Assembly (NCBI RefSeq): GCF_023204875.1
Contig: NZ_CP096247.1
Location: 868,001 to 932,000, forward strand
Origin: Prevotella sp. E15-22
GTDB taxonomy: Bacteria; Bacteroidota; Bacteroidia; Bacteroidales; Bacteroidaceae
Length of the DNA stretch: 64,000 nucleotides
Reading direction: 5' to 3'
The position numbers and the translations under genes are program-made. Positions 16,206 to 25,537 of the stretch are shown here, one piece after another. The notes beneath the pieces were generated by a model. That model saw only the letters and a list, made by a program, of their open reading frames with translations, was not told where the DNA came from and did no database searches. The first letter of the stretch is position 1, and every line of letters starts with the position of its first letter.

Positions 16206-17117
16206 TTACTTCACTTCCTCGATGTCGTCGAGAGAGCGGATGATGATTTCCCACTGGTCGCGATAGCGCTTCACCACACCCGTGATGTTCACTTTGCCAG
16301 TAGGCAACTTCACAGCGGCGAAGTCGGCATAGTTGCTGGTGTAGATCTGCACGCCACCAGTCTGACCGTCGGGCTGCTCCTTGAAGTACCATGAGGTAGA
16401 GTAGTTAGGATCCGAGAAAGAAGACTCGCCAGCAACGAAGGGCACGTTGTCCACATACTGCTTCGTGTCGCTGTTATAGTAGCCACCCTTCTTGAAGCTC
16501 ACGTTCTTAATCACGCACAGCTTACCAGCATCCTTAGCGATGTCCCAAGTCGTCTTGGTGGTGCCGTCGGCAAATACCTCAGGCTTCAGAGGCATGCGGT
16601 TGCCAGTGAGTTTGAAGTGCTGCTGCCACAGCATGCGAGGCATGCGGCTCACGCTGGTGTCGCCAGAAGAGTTGGTGTAAGGTGTGCCGATGGTGGCGCT
16701 CTTACGATAGTTACCAATATAGAGTCCCTTCAGGTCAACCAGGATCTCAGTGCCCTCGGGCAGGTAGCCGAAGATACCACCCTGAGCGATGCCAATGAAG
16801 ATGGCGCCCGTCTCGTCCTGAACAGAAATCTCGTTATACATGTTTCCCTGGATATCGTTAGCCGTAACGATGGCCTTGATCTGCATATCCTCGGTGATGA
16901 GCTTGTACTGACCCTCGTTGTCAATCTCGTTCTTGAACTTGGTCTTCAGCGCATCGATGGTCACCACGTTGGTGGCCTTGATCTCGTTGTTGCCATAGAG
17001 GGTAGCGTCTGTAGCCGGCTCGTCCCACTCCTGCGTGAAGAAGTTTGAGTTGCCGTCGGCACAGCTGGCAAAGATGCCGCATACAAGTGCTAATAATAAA
17101 TAATGTATCTTTTTCAT
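16206..17117 (-). CDS. DUF5689-like lipoprotein
   Basis: A 303-residue lipoprotein with lipobox IFASC at residue 19. The region MQIKAIVTANDIQGNMYNEISVQDETGAIF and the later GLYIGNYRKSATIGTPY match the DUF5689 family, an OB-like surface domain common beside TonB receptors in Bacteroidetes. It lies 22 bases after the TonB receptor stop and 31 bases before the OB-fold lipoprotein, so the three form one operon. Its role is probably substrate binding at the outer membrane. The ligand is unknown. Confidence 0.8.
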   Translation of the reverse strand: MKKIHYLLLALVCGIFASCADGNSNFFTQEWDEPATDATLYGNNEIKATNVVTIDALKTKFKNEIDNEGQYKLITEDMQIKAIVTANDIQGNMYNEISVQDETGAIFIGIAQGGIFGYLPEGTEILVDLKGLYIGNYRKSATIGTPYTNSSGDTSVSRMPRMLWQQHFKLTGNRMPLKPEVFADGTTKTTWDIAKDAGKLCVIKNVSFKKGGYYNSDTKQYVDNVPFVAGESSFSDPNYSTSWYFKEQPDGQTGGVQIYTSNYADFAAVKLPTGKVNITGVVKRYRDQWEIIIRSLDDIEEVK

Positions 17118-17139
17118 AACCTTTCTGTTTTGATGTTGA

Positions 17140-19707
17140 TTAGAACTTGTAAGCGATGTTCAGCATACCGTTAATACCGTAAGCATAGTACTTGAACGGA
17201 TTCTTCTGGAACTGATAAGCACGTACGTTGTCGCTGGCAGTATAGCTTGAGCGACTCTGCTCATAACCACCAGTCACGATGTTCCGGTTGTTCAGCAGGT
17301 TGGTGATCGAGAGGTTGAGGCTCAGAGAGCGACCCTTACTCAGATACAGGCTGCGGCCGATAGAGGCGTCGAGCATGAAGCCACCGTGACCCTTGGCCTG
17401 AGCCAGTGCACTCTCGAGCACGTTGCCATCATTGTCGTAAACGGGCTCGAAGTCCAGACGGTTACGCTTGTCCAGTGTTGACTGGTAGCGATAAGAGGGA
17501 GAGTACGACAGATAGATACGGTCGTACCAGTTGCCATTGAGGTCGATATACCAGCCACCCTTGTGATAGCTCAGGATGAAGCTCAGGGCGGTGAGTGGTG
17601 TGCCAGCCTCACGCATGTTCTTGTTGTAGCAAATCTCGGGTTTGCCGTCGTTAGCATCGTTGAAGGTACCCTTCGTAGAACTCATGTACCACACCTGGGC
17701 GTTGTTTGTGTTGCGAGCCTCGCTCACCGTACCCAGTGTCTTGATGCTGATAGCGTCGGTCACCTTGAAGTTCAAGCCCCACTCAATGCCGTAGTATTCC
17801 TTCGACTGGCCAGTCATAGAAACATACGAGAATGAGTTGATATCGTCGAAGTAGAAGTTCTGCCATTCAGTAGCATCCGTTACGATAGCGCCATAGACCA
17901 TGATGTTAGCCTTGAGCCATGAGTTCTGCATCTGATAGCCAATCTCGGCCGAGTAGTTCTTCTCGTTCTTCAGGTCAACCACGAAGTCGTTGTTCATCTC
18001 GGGCGATACGAAAGCAGCCTGAGCCTGAGGAGCGCGAACGTCAACGCCAAAGCCGCCAGTCAGCACATGACCATGACCCAGGGTAACGGCAGCACCCATC
18101 TTACCACCTCCTTCGAGAAAGTGAGCAGTGCTGCTCTTGCCGTATGAATTGTTGAGGAACATACCATTCTTCATCTTACCGTCGCGCTGCATCTCAACAC
18201 CACCAATGCGGCCACTGATAAAGGCGTGCGTGTTGCCCACGTTGGCAGCATAGGTAGCCCATGCGCTGGCTTTGTCAACCAGGATGTTGTAGTCGTAGCC
18301 AAAGCGATCACCTACACCCACGCTGGCATTGCGGTTGTTAGCATCATACTGCACGCGATCATCGCTGGCAGCATAAGTACCCAATGCATACGTGTTGATG
18401 TTATGGAAACTGTTGGCACCCATCAAGTCCTCCATGGTCTGATAGTGCATGCCCTTGTTGGTGGCCAACTGGATGCCCAGGTTCAGACGCTGGTCCTTGT
18501 TCAGGTCGAAGTTCAGGTTTGACGACAGCGCCAGGTTCAGGTTGTCGTTGTGCTTAGCCTGGATATAGTACATGGCATCAGCGCCCTGCAGATTAGCACC
18601 CTTGTTGGCCTGATACAGACGGTCGAAGTTAATCTGACGGTCAGCCTTGTAGCCACTCATGAAAGTCTTGGCGCGCAGCCAGTCGCTGGCACCCTGCTCA
18701 GTACGGTTGGCAGCATCCTGCTCAAACCAAACGTCGAAATAGCTGCTGGGCAGGTTCTTCCAGTAGTTAGGCTGAGGGTTGTCGCTGTTGTTATAGTTCA
18801 GCTTGGTGCTCTTATACATCGAGTAGCGACCAGTCAGTGTGGTCACCAACTTCATCTGGTCGTTAATCTTCCAGTCCCATGTAAACAGAGCCGTAGGCGC
18901 AAAGTCGTTCACTACGCGCGAGTTGCGGATGTGACCGTTCTGATAGCCCCAGTAAGGGTTGTAGTAGCGGTCGTTGGCCAGCCAGTACATCTCGTCGGTA
19001 GCAGCACCCTGTGAGGCACGCTCAGTGGGGTTACCCCAGGTCACCAGTGAGATGTGGTGCTGGTCGTTGATAAACTTCTCAGCGCCGAAGAAATAGCTCA
19101 GTGAGTTGTAGAACGTACCCTCCACGTAAGCCGTCTTAGGACTAGCCCAGCGATAGGTCACGTTGGCCGACAGCGCCCAACCATTCTCCATCACACCAGT
19201 GTTGTAGGTGTACATGCCGCGGAATGTGTAGTTGCGGTTGGCACCCGAGAGTGTGACGCGCTGTCCTGTGGCGAAGGCCGAAGGACGGAAGTTGTAGTTG
19301 TTCGATCCAGCCATGCCGCTCACGGCAAAGTTGTTGTCCTCAAAAGGCAATGCGTTTTCCACGCCACGTGTCTGCTGATTCAGACCACCCACGAGTGAAT
19401 AGCGGAACTGTCCCGTCTCCATGTCGTTCATCTGAACACCGTTGATGTAGATGTCATTGTACTTTTGGTTAAAAGCACGGTAGCGGAAACGCATGGGACT
19501 GAACAGATAGCCCACCTGTGAGGCATAGGCGTTCGAGTTCGAGTTGATGATTGTCACGTTCTGCGACATATCATCATCATCGCCCAACTGTGCTTCCGTG
19601 AATGTGAAGGCCTGCTCCTCCTGCACCCCCAGAGAGTCCACCTCCTGGGCCATCATTGCAGGCGTGCAGCATAGTGCCATCACCACGAGTTTCAGTTTTT
19701 TATTCAT
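17140..19707 (-). CDS. TonB-dependent outer-membrane receptor
   Basis: An 855-residue beta-barrel protein. A signal peptide (to about residue 20) is followed by a short plug-like region with NDIYINGVQMNDMETG, a long series of amphipathic strands rich in aromatic residues, and a terminal aromatic strand (GMLNIAYKF) as needed for BamA insertion. There is no CarboxypepD-like N-terminal extension and no SusD gene follows, so this is not a classic Sus pair. It leads the operon with DUF5689 and OB-fold lipoproteins. A minus-strand TATCTTTG box lies at 19737-19744. Likely imports a ligand bound by the lipoproteins. Confidence 0.88.
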   Translation of the reverse strand: MNKKLKLVVMALCCTPAMMAQEVDSLGVQEEQAFTFTEAQLGDDDDMSQNVTIINSNSNAYASQVGYLFSPMRFRYRAFNQKYNDIYINGVQMNDMETGQFRYSLVGGLNQQTRGVENALPFEDNNFAVSGMAGSNNYNFRPSAFATGQRVTLSGANRNYTFRGMYTYNTGVMENGWALSANVTYRWASPKTAYVEGTFYNSLSYFFGAEKFINDQHHISLVTWGNPTERASQGAATDEMYWLANDRYYNPYWGYQNGHIRNSRVVNDFAPTALFTWDWKINDQMKLVTTLTGRYSMYKSTKLNYNNSDNPQPNYWKNLPSSYFDVWFEQDAANRTEQGASDWLRAKTFMSGYKADRQINFDRLYQANKGANLQGADAMYYIQAKHNDNLNLALSSNLNFDLNKDQRLNLGIQLATNKGMHYQTMEDLMGANSFHNINTYALGTYAASDDRVQYDANNRNASVGVGDRFGYDYNILVDKASAWATYAANVGNTHAFISGRIGGVEMQRDGKMKNGMFLNNSYGKSSTAHFLEGGGKMGAAVTLGHGHVLTGGFGVDVRAPQAQAAFVSPEMNNDFVVDLKNEKNYSAEIGYQMQNSWLKANIMVYGAIVTDATEWQNFYFDDINSFSYVSMTGQSKEYYGIEWGLNFKVTDAISIKTLGTVSEARNTNNAQVWYMSSTKGTFNDANDGKPEICYNKNMREAGTPLTALSFILSYHKGGWYIDLNGNWYDRIYLSYSPSYRYQSTLDKRNRLDFEPVYDNDGNVLESALAQAKGHGGFMLDASIGRSLYLSKGRSLSLNLSITNLLNNRNIVTGGYEQSRSSYTASDNVRAYQFQKNPFKYYAYGINGMLNIAYKF

Positions 19708-19736
19708 AAAATTTAAGATTAATGTGTTACTGACCG

Positions 19737-19744
19737 CAAAGATA
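19737..19744 (-). promoter_or_regulatory. -7 box of the TonB receptor operon
   Basis: Minus-strand TATCTTTG, 30 bases before the receptor ATG. It is divergent from the plus-strand TATCTTTG at 19839-19846 that serves the nuclease/uridine kinase operon, so both could share a regulator in the roughly 95 bp between. Confidence 0.6.
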
Positions 19745-19838
19745 CATTAAAAAAATGGAACGGCAAAGTAATTAATAAAAAAGTTTTGCAAGGCACAAAA
19801 TATGTTGCGAAAAACGTAGGCGGTATCAGTTTTTTTTG

Positions 19839-19846
19839 TATCTTTG
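19839..19846 (+). promoter_or_regulatory. -7 box of the EEP nuclease-udk operon
   Basis: TATCTTTG, 23 bases before the ATG at 19869. It overlaps an upstream in-frame TTG and so excludes that as the start. Confidence 0.6.
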
Positions 19847-19868
19847 CAGCAGTTATAACTGCCTAATT

Positions 19869-20918
19869 ATGAAAAAGACGTTTTTATTTCTCGCGGTGAT
19901 GCTCCTCTGGGGTGTCAGTACCGCTTCTGCCGACGAGAAGAAGTTCTCGCTTTATGGCGTTGGTTTCTACAACTTGGAGAACCTGTTTGATACCTGTCAT
20001 GACGAGGGTCACAACGACTATCAGTTCCTGCCCGACGGGCAGTATAAGTGGACAGGCCTGAAGTACACCCATAAGTTGCGCAATATGGCCCGAGTGCTGG
20101 CCGAGTTGGGCACCGATAAGTTGCCAGGCATTGGCTGTGCGCTGATTGGCGTGTCGGAGGTCGAGAATGCCAAGTGCATGGAAGACCTGGTGGCACAGGA
20201 GCCCCTGAAGGCCCGTGGCTATAAGTTCGTGCATGTCGAGGGTCCTGACTATCGTGGTGTCGATTGCGCCCTGATCTATAACCCCCGCCTGTTCAAGGTG
20301 AACAACGTGAAACTCGTGCCCTATGTCTATATCCTCGAGAAAGACAGCAAGCGCAACACCCGTGGCTTCCTCACCGTCAGTGGTACACTGGCTGGCGAGC
20401 ATGTAGTGGTCATTGTCAACCACCTCCCTTCGCGTGGTGCCGAGTCATTCTATCGTGAGGAGGGCGGTCGCCAGTTGCGCATCGTCAAGGACTCGTTGGT
20501 CAAGGAAGATCCCAACGCCAAGATCATCGTCATGGGTGATATGAACGACGATCCTCAGGACAAGTCAATGGCAGTGTCACTGGGTGCACAGCGCAAGATG
20601 AAGGACGTTGAGAAGGGTGGCCTTTGGAACCCCTGGTGGGATGTGCTGGCCAACGGTGCAGGTACCCTGCAGTACGATGGCAAGTGGAACCTCTTCGACC
20701 AGATTATCCTGTCTCAGACCCTCCTCGATCAGAAGGGCAAGAAGGATTATCAGACCCTGAAATACTGGAACCATCAGATTTTCCGTCGCGACTATCTGTT
20801 CCAGAAGGAGGGTAAGTATAAAGGCAACACCCTGCGTACCCATGCCGGCGGCGTATGGCTCGATGGCTATAGCGACCACCTGCCCACTGTTGTTTATCTC
20901 ATCAAGCAAGTAAAATAA
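19869..20918 (+). CDS. Secreted endonuclease/exonuclease/phosphatase (EEP) family protein
   Basis: A 349-residue exported protein with signal peptide MKKTFLFLAVMLLWGVSTASA. EEP motifs are in order: FYNLENLFD, IGVSEVENAK (metal glutamate), YRGVDCALIYN, VIVNHLPSRG (Asn-His), VMGDMNDDPQD (Asp-Asn) and the terminal SDHLPTVV (Asp-His). The set of catalytic residues is complete. Members of this Bacteroidetes group are annotated as extracellular nucleases. Its stop overlaps the uridine kinase start by one base (TAATG), so the two are translationally coupled, and it is divergent from a TonB receptor/OB-fold lipoprotein operon. Together these point to nucleic-acid degradation for nucleoside uptake. 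Confidence 0.85.
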   Translation: MKKTFLFLAVMLLWGVSTASADEKKFSLYGVGFYNLENLFDTCHDEGHNDYQFLPDGQYKWTGLKYTHKLRNMARVLAELGTDKLPGIGCALIGVSEVENAKCMEDLVAQEPLKARGYKFVHVEGPDYRGVDCALIYNPRLFKVNNVKLVPYVYILEKDSKRNTRGFLTVSGTLAGEHVVVIVNHLPSRGAESFYREEGGRQLRIVKDSLVKEDPNAKIIVMGDMNDDPQDKSMAVSLGAQRKMKDVEKGGLWNPWWDVLANGAGTLQYDGKWNLFDQIILSQTLLDQKGKKDYQTLKYWNHQIFRRDYLFQKEGKYKGNTLRTHAGGVWLDGYSDHLPTVVYLIKQVK

Positions 20919-21532
20919 TGACCATCATAGGAATAGCAGGCGGAACAGGTTCTGGCAAGACCACCGTCGTGAAGAATATTGCCAAGGCTTTGCCCCCTCA
21001 TTGTGTGGCAGTGGTGCCCATCGACTCATATTATAACGACACCACCAACATGACCCCCGAGGAGCGTAAGGCCATCAACTTCGACCATCCTGATGCCTTC
21101 GACTGGAAGTTGCTGACGGAGCATGTCAAGAAACTGAAGAGTGGCGAGGCCATCGAGCAGCCCACCTATTCGTATATCGAGAGCAACCGTCAGAAGGAGA
21201 CCATCCACGTGGAGCCCAAGCCCGTCATCATCATCGAGGGCATCATGGCCCTGCACAGCAAAAAGTTGCGCGACATCATGGACCTGAAGATCTTCGTCGA
21301 TACCGACAGCGATGTGCGACTCATCCGAAACATCCGTCGCGATGTGGTGGAGCGAGGCCGTACGGTAGAGATGGTGCTCGATCGTTACGAGAAGGTGCTC
21401 AAGCCCATGCACGAGCAGTTTATCGAGCCCACCAAGCAGTTTGCCGACCTGATTATCCCATCGGGAGGCGAGAACAAGACGGGTATTCATATCCTCAAGA
21501 CCTATATCGAGGGCATCGTCACCGGGGTATGA
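20918..21532 (+). CDS. udk: Uridine kinase
   Basis: A 204-residue cytoplasmic kinase that phosphorylates uridine and cytidine in pyrimidine salvage. The P-loop GIAGGTGSGKTT is at residues 5-16. PIDSYYND, the INFDHPDAFDW substrate motif and the IIIEGIMAL strand are all typical of udk, and the length is normal. It starts inside the nuclease stop codon and its own stop overlaps the next start by four bases, so the three genes form a tight operon. Confidence 0.96.
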   Translation: MTIIGIAGGTGSGKTTVVKNIAKALPPHCVAVVPIDSYYNDTTNMTPEERKAINFDHPDAFDWKLLTEHVKKLKSGEAIEQPTYSYIESNRQKETIHVEPKPVIIIEGIMALHSKKLRDIMDLKIFVDTDSDVRLIRNIRRDVVERGRTVEMVLDRYEKVLKPMHEQFIEPTKQFADLIIPSGGENKTGIHILKTYIEGIVTGV

Positions 21533-22044
21533 CCACACTCTATCTTGCTCGCCATGGCGAGACCTATGACAACGAGCGCCAGATCATGCAGGGGCAGACA
21601 CCTGGCGAACTCAACGATAATGGCATCTGTCAGGCTGAAGAGCTGAGTCTTCAGTTGGCGGATGCCCCTTTTGATGCTGTGGTGGCCAGCGACCTGTGGC
21701 GTTCGGTGCAGACAGCACGTATTGTGGCCCAGCCTCACGCCCTGGAGGTAGTGACCACACCCTTGTTGCGCGAGCGCGACTGGGGCAGTTTCACAGGGCG
21801 TTTTATCCCCGATTTGAAGGACATCAAACCCTGGCCCGATGATATCGAGTCGCTGGAGGCCATGAAGGCTAGGGCAGGGCGCTTCCTTGATTTCATCCGT
21901 ACTACCTATCCCAACCAGACGGTACTGGCAGTGGGCCATGGCATCATCAATAAAGCCATCCAGGCAGTGTTCTTCCATAAAGAGATGCACGAGATCGAGA
22001 AAATGAAAAATGCCGAGGTACGCGTCCTCGACATTTCTCTCTGA
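21529..22044 (+). CDS. Histidine phosphatase (phosphoglycerate mutase-like)
   Basis: A 171-residue cytoplasmic protein with the RHGET motif at residues 8-12 (phospho-accepting histidine 9) and the second histidine in VGHGII. The short form is typical of cofactor-dependent mutase-like phosphatases such as CobC or broad-range phosphatases, not of glycolytic PGM (about 230-250). Its start overlaps udk by four bases (ATGA). Its substrate may be a nucleotide or sugar phosphate; that is inference from context. Confidence 0.85.
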   Translation: MTTLYLARHGETYDNERQIMQGQTPGELNDNGICQAEELSLQLADAPFDAVVASDLWRSVQTARIVAQPHALEVVTTPLLRERDWGSFTGRFIPDLKDIKPWPDDIESLEAMKARAGRFLDFIRTTYPNQTVLAVGHGIINKAIQAVFFHKEMHEIEKMKNAEVRVLDISL

Positions 22045-22077
22045 ATTTTTCGTTGAATTTTTCGTTTTATTAATTCT

Positions 22078-22905
22078 CTATCTTCTGCCGCCACCACCAC
22101 TTCTGGGGCTGCTTCCATTTCCTCTTACAGATCCACTAGTACTTCTGCTGAACGAACCACTGCTGCGGCTGGGGGCAGAATTACCTCGGCTGAACGAGCC
22201 AGTGCTGCGAGTTGATTCAGTACTTCTGCTGAACGAGCCAGTGCTGCGAGCAGGCTCTGCGCCTCGGCTGAATGAGCCATTGTTGCGGATATCTCGTCCA
22301 CTGCCAATCTCACGACCATTACGATTGTCATGACGCTCAGTCACCTTGGTAGAGCTGCGTCCATGGTTGCCACGATAGTCACCGCGGTCCCAACTGTTAC
22401 GCATGCCAGAGTGCTCCTCGCGTGTTCTGTGCGGACGGAAATGATCGTGACGACCCTCGTAATAGCTGCGGCCACCATTATGGCGCCAGCTGTGTCCACC
22501 ACGATAGGTCAGGTAGAAGTGTGGACGACCAAAGTAGAAGTAGTCACGATGCGGATAGCGGGCATAGATGCCAAAGTGCCAAACACCAGCCTCCCAATAG
22601 AGTGGGCGGTAGAAGTAGGTAGCGGCTCGGAACAGATCCCACTGCCAGCTATAGAGGATATAGCTGATATCCAGGTTGCGACGCTCCCAGTAAGTACCAA
22701 ACACATCGTTATAACTAGTGACGCCCATCAGATAATCCAGGTTGATCTCATAGGCAGCCTCATATTGTGCATCCGTCAGGTTCAACTCGTAGGCCATCTT
22801 GTCGGTCAGGAAGAGCGCCTCTCTGCGAGCCTGCTCGTATGACATGGCGTTGGCCGATACTGCTATCGTCAGCATGGCAACTAGGGTAAACAACATCTTC
22901 TTCAT
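22078..22905 (-). CDS. Secreted protein with Ser/Arg/Gly repeat tail
   Basis: A 275-residue protein with a signal peptide ending about residue 20 (SANAMS). Residues 20-150 are rich in Tyr, Trp and Phe, with YERARREALFLTDKM-type helices (here YEQARREALFLTDKM) then WERRNLDISYILYSWQWDLF. From about residue 140 it becomes His/Arg-rich, and the last 80 residues repeat the unit GSFSR(S/G) with SAPSRS or STESTRS spacers. No catalytic motif is seen and the function is unknown; similar proteins occur in Bacteroidales. A minus-strand TACTTTTG-like box lies at 22952-22959. Confidence 0.75.
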   Translation of the reverse strand: MKKMLFTLVAMLTIAVSANAMSYEQARREALFLTDKMAYELNLTDAQYEAAYEINLDYLMGVTSYNDVFGTYWERRNLDISYILYSWQWDLFRAATYFYRPLYWEAGVWHFGIYARYPHRDYFYFGRPHFYLTYRGGHSWRHNGGRSYYEGRHDHFRPHRTREEHSGMRNSWDRGDYRGNHGRSSTKVTERHDNRNGREIGSGRDIRNNGSFSRGAEPARSTGSFSRSTESTRSTGSFSRGNSAPSRSSGSFSRSTSGSVRGNGSSPRSGGGGRR

Positions 22906-23026
22906 AGTCGTATTCTTTAGATGATTCTACATTCTGTTTCTTAATCTCTGCTGCAAAAGTAACGTAAAAAACAAAACATGCAAAAGGATTTTCCCTAAAC
23001 CCACGGGGAAAATCCCTAAACCAAAA

Positions 23027-23065
23027 AAGGATGGCATCTCAAATGATCTTGAGATGCCATCCCGC
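23027..23065 (-). terminator. Terminator of the CapD-type gene
   Basis: A perfect 14-bp stem (GGATGGCATCTCAA with its complement) with a 6-base loop. On the minus strand it is followed by a run of T, 35 bases after the gene stop. Confidence 0.9.
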
Positions 23066-23097
23066 ATAAAGGTATTATCAGTTATAATTCTCGTTAT

Positions 23098-25020
23098 TTA
23101 TTTGTCGAGCGAGCTGTAGATCGAGTTGTTACTGCGATACTCAGGCACAATCTCCTTCATCTTGCCCACAGTCTTCATATCGTCAAACTGCTTACCAATC
23201 TCATAGAGCTCGTCAATGTCCTGGCATACCTCGTCGTAGTCATACTCACGTACGGTGGCAATGCGAATCTTCTCGTGGAACGAAGGCTTCGTAGTCTCCT
23301 TCTCGTTCAGCACCTCCTCATAGAGCTTCTCACCAGGACGTAAGCCCGTGAACTTAATCTCCACGTTGGTGGCACCCGACAGGGCAATCATGCGCTTGGC
23401 CAGGTCGGCAATCTTCACAGGCTGACCCATGTCAAACACGAAGATCTCACCACCATTACCCTTCGTACCAGCCTCCAGCACCAGCTTACAAGCCTCAGGA
23501 ATCAGCATGAAGTAACGGATGATGTTCGGGTCGGTCACTGTGAGAGGACCACCCTTTTTGATCTGTTCCTTAAACAGGGGAATCACCGAACCGTTAGAGC
23601 CCAGCACATTGCCGAAGCGCGTGGTCACAAACTGCGTCACACCCTCAATCTTCTTGTCCTTGATAGCCTTGTCCAAGCTCTGCACATAAATCTCGCAGAT
23701 ACGTTTAGAGCATCCCATCACGTTGGTGGGGTTCACAGCCTTGTCCGTAGAGATCATCACGAACTTCTTCACCTGATACTTCACGGCCAGGTCGGCAATC
23801 ACACGCGTGCCAATGATATTGTTGCGCACACTCTCCGAGGGGTTATCCTCCATCATGGGCACGTGCTTATAGGCAGCAGCATGGAACACATAATGCGGCT
23901 TGTAGCGCTTGAAGAGCGACTCCATATAGTCCTTCTCACAGATGTTAGCCACGATGGTGTGAGCCTTGATGTCGGGCCACTGGTTCTGCATCATCAGTCG
24001 GATATCATGCTGAGGCGTCTCAGCAGCATCCACCAGCACCAGTTCCGAGGGCTTATAGATGGCAATCTGGCGCACCATCTCACTACCAATACTACCGGCA
24101 GAGCCAGTAATCATGATGCATTTGCCTGTCAACTGTTCACCCACCGATTTCATGTCCACCTGAATCTCATCACGTGGCAGCAAGTCCTCAATACTGATCT
24201 CGCGCAGTTGTGGTGCCGACGATATAACATCGCCCGGGGCTTTCACCTCTTTCTCCTGTTGCGAGATATACAGACGGATACCAGCGTTAATCAGTTCCTC
24301 CTGGAAGTTCTGCTTCTGACGGAATGCGTTCATGCGCTGAGGCGACACGATGATAGCCTCAATCTTCTCCTTCTTCAGGATGTCAATCAGGTTCTCATCA
24401 ACATAATACACCTTCTCACCCATCATGATATGCCCATCCATCTTCTTGTCGATGGTGGCGAAACCCTTCAGGTGGAAGCGCATAGGCTTCTCGCTGCGGA
24501 TATGCTTACCAATGGCGATAGCGTCACTCAGCACACCAAAGATAAACGTGCGCTTAGCTCGCTGGTTGGCAAACAGCAGGTCGTGCAGACTCTTCACGGC
24601 AATACGCTCAATCCAGATGATGATGGTGGCCATCAGGAACGATGCAAAGATTTGTCTGCAGGTAATCATCTGCAGATCCACTACATCAAAATGTCTGAAC
24701 AGCGTGTGTGTGGCCATTGACAGACCCCAGCCCACCATCATGGCAAATCCTGTGCGCTGCAGGTCGATGAACGACGAATAGCGCAGGATGCCCGAATAGG
24801 TTCTGAAGATTCTGAAGCCAATGTTATAGAAAACCATGTAGATAAGAGCATTGATGAACACCAGCTCCAGGTTTTGGAATGATCGCTCATCCCTATTATA
24901 TAATAGGAACATAAAGGCAATAGAGCCGAACACAATAGCATTGTCGATAAGCAGGATACCCCAAATGGGCAGTGCTTTTCTGCTAAAGTACCAGTTCGCA
25001 ATTTTTCCGATGTAACCCAT
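23098..25020 (-). CDS. Membrane-bound nucleotide-sugar 4,6-dehydratase (CapD/PglF/WbpM type)
   Basis: A 640-residue protein. Four or so N-terminal membrane helices (residues 15-130) lead into a CoA-binding-like domain and then an SDR domain with NAD motif TGSAGSIGSEMVRQ near residue 300. The catalytic region is STDKAVNPTNVMGCSKRICE, as in UDP-GlcNAc 4,6-dehydratases, which make UDP-4-keto-6-deoxy sugars for N-acetylated deoxysugars. It is at the end of polysaccharide locus 1 but has its own promoter (minus-strand TACCTTTG at 25096-25103) and a strong terminator. Confidence 0.92.
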   Translation of the reverse strand: MGYIGKIANWYFSRKALPIWGILLIDNAIVFGSIAFMFLLYNRDERSFQNLELVFINALIYMVFYNIGFRIFRTYSGILRYSSFIDLQRTGFAMMVGWGLSMATHTLFRHFDVVDLQMITCRQIFASFLMATIIIWIERIAVKSLHDLLFANQRAKRTFIFGVLSDAIAIGKHIRSEKPMRFHLKGFATIDKKMDGHIMMGEKVYYVDENLIDILKKEKIEAIIVSPQRMNAFRQKQNFQEELINAGIRLYISQQEKEVKAPGDVISSAPQLREISIEDLLPRDEIQVDMKSVGEQLTGKCIMITGSAGSIGSEMVRQIAIYKPSELVLVDAAETPQHDIRLMMQNQWPDIKAHTIVANICEKDYMESLFKRYKPHYVFHAAAYKHVPMMEDNPSESVRNNIIGTRVIADLAVKYQVKKFVMISTDKAVNPTNVMGCSKRICEIYVQSLDKAIKDKKIEGVTQFVTTRFGNVLGSNGSVIPLFKEQIKKGGPLTVTDPNIIRYFMLIPEACKLVLEAGTKGNGGEIFVFDMGQPVKIADLAKRMIALSGATNVEIKFTGLRPGEKLYEEVLNEKETTKPSFHEKIRIATVREYDYDEVCQDIDELYEIGKQFDDMKTVGKMKEIVPEYRSNNSIYSSLDK

Positions 25021-25095
25021 ATTCTATGTTTTCTATATGACAATCTACTCTCTAAAAATGGAGGATTAATCAATCTATGTTACCTAATCCGGCTG

Positions 25096-25103
25096 CAAAG
25101 GTA
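25096..25103 (-). promoter_or_regulatory. -7 box of the CapD-type gene
   Basis: Minus-strand TACCTTTG with a TTG on the same strand at 25127-25129 (23-base spacing), about 75 bases before the ATG. Confidence 0.6.
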
Positions 25104-25156
25104 ATCATTTCTTTTGAATAATCTTACAAGAATATCCAATTATTTTTACCATGTAC

Positions 25157-25537
25157 CTAATATTTGTACAAACTCCATGTCTGGGTTCCCTTCGAGAGTA
25201 TCAGGTTGTCATCGTCCAGGTTCTCTATTTTCAGACGGATATCCGTGAAAGGCTTGAGTTCGAAAGAGTCCTCCACAATACAAGTGTCCTTTGCCAGACT
25301 GTTGATAGAGGAACATTGGATAAACAGACTGTCACCCTGGTGCTGGAACTTCCCAAATACCTCACCTTTATGGATATAGCGGAACAGAACCACAGAGCCC
25401 GAGAAGCTTACATACTTCACGTCAGACCCACGCATACGCCATTGTCCCAGAAGGTCACCTGCTTCCCTGCCTTCCTGACACGAGAGAGATAAAAAGATAA
25501 ATAAGAAAAAAAGTATATACTTATAGAATTTTTGCAT
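25157..25537 (-). CDS. Small lipoprotein, lipocalin-like
   Basis: A 126-residue lipoprotein. The start MQKFYKYILFFLFIFLSLSC has a lipobox cysteine at residue 20, so I prefer ATG 25537 to the longer frame from 25606, whose first 23 residues overlap the Wzi gene and are not signal-like. The mature part (LLGQWRMRGSDVKYVSFSGSVV, then alternating polar strands) resembles small lipocalin-like beta barrels of Bacteroidetes. Its start overlaps the end of wzi by 17 bases, so it is translated as the last gene of the locus 1 operon. Function unknown. Confidence 0.65.
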   Translation of the reverse strand: MQKFYKYILFFLFIFLSLSCQEGREAGDLLGQWRMRGSDVKYVSFSGSVVLFRYIHKGEVFGKFQHQGDSLFIQCSSINSLAKDTCIVEDSFELKPFTDIRLKIENLDDDNLILSKGTQTWSLYKY

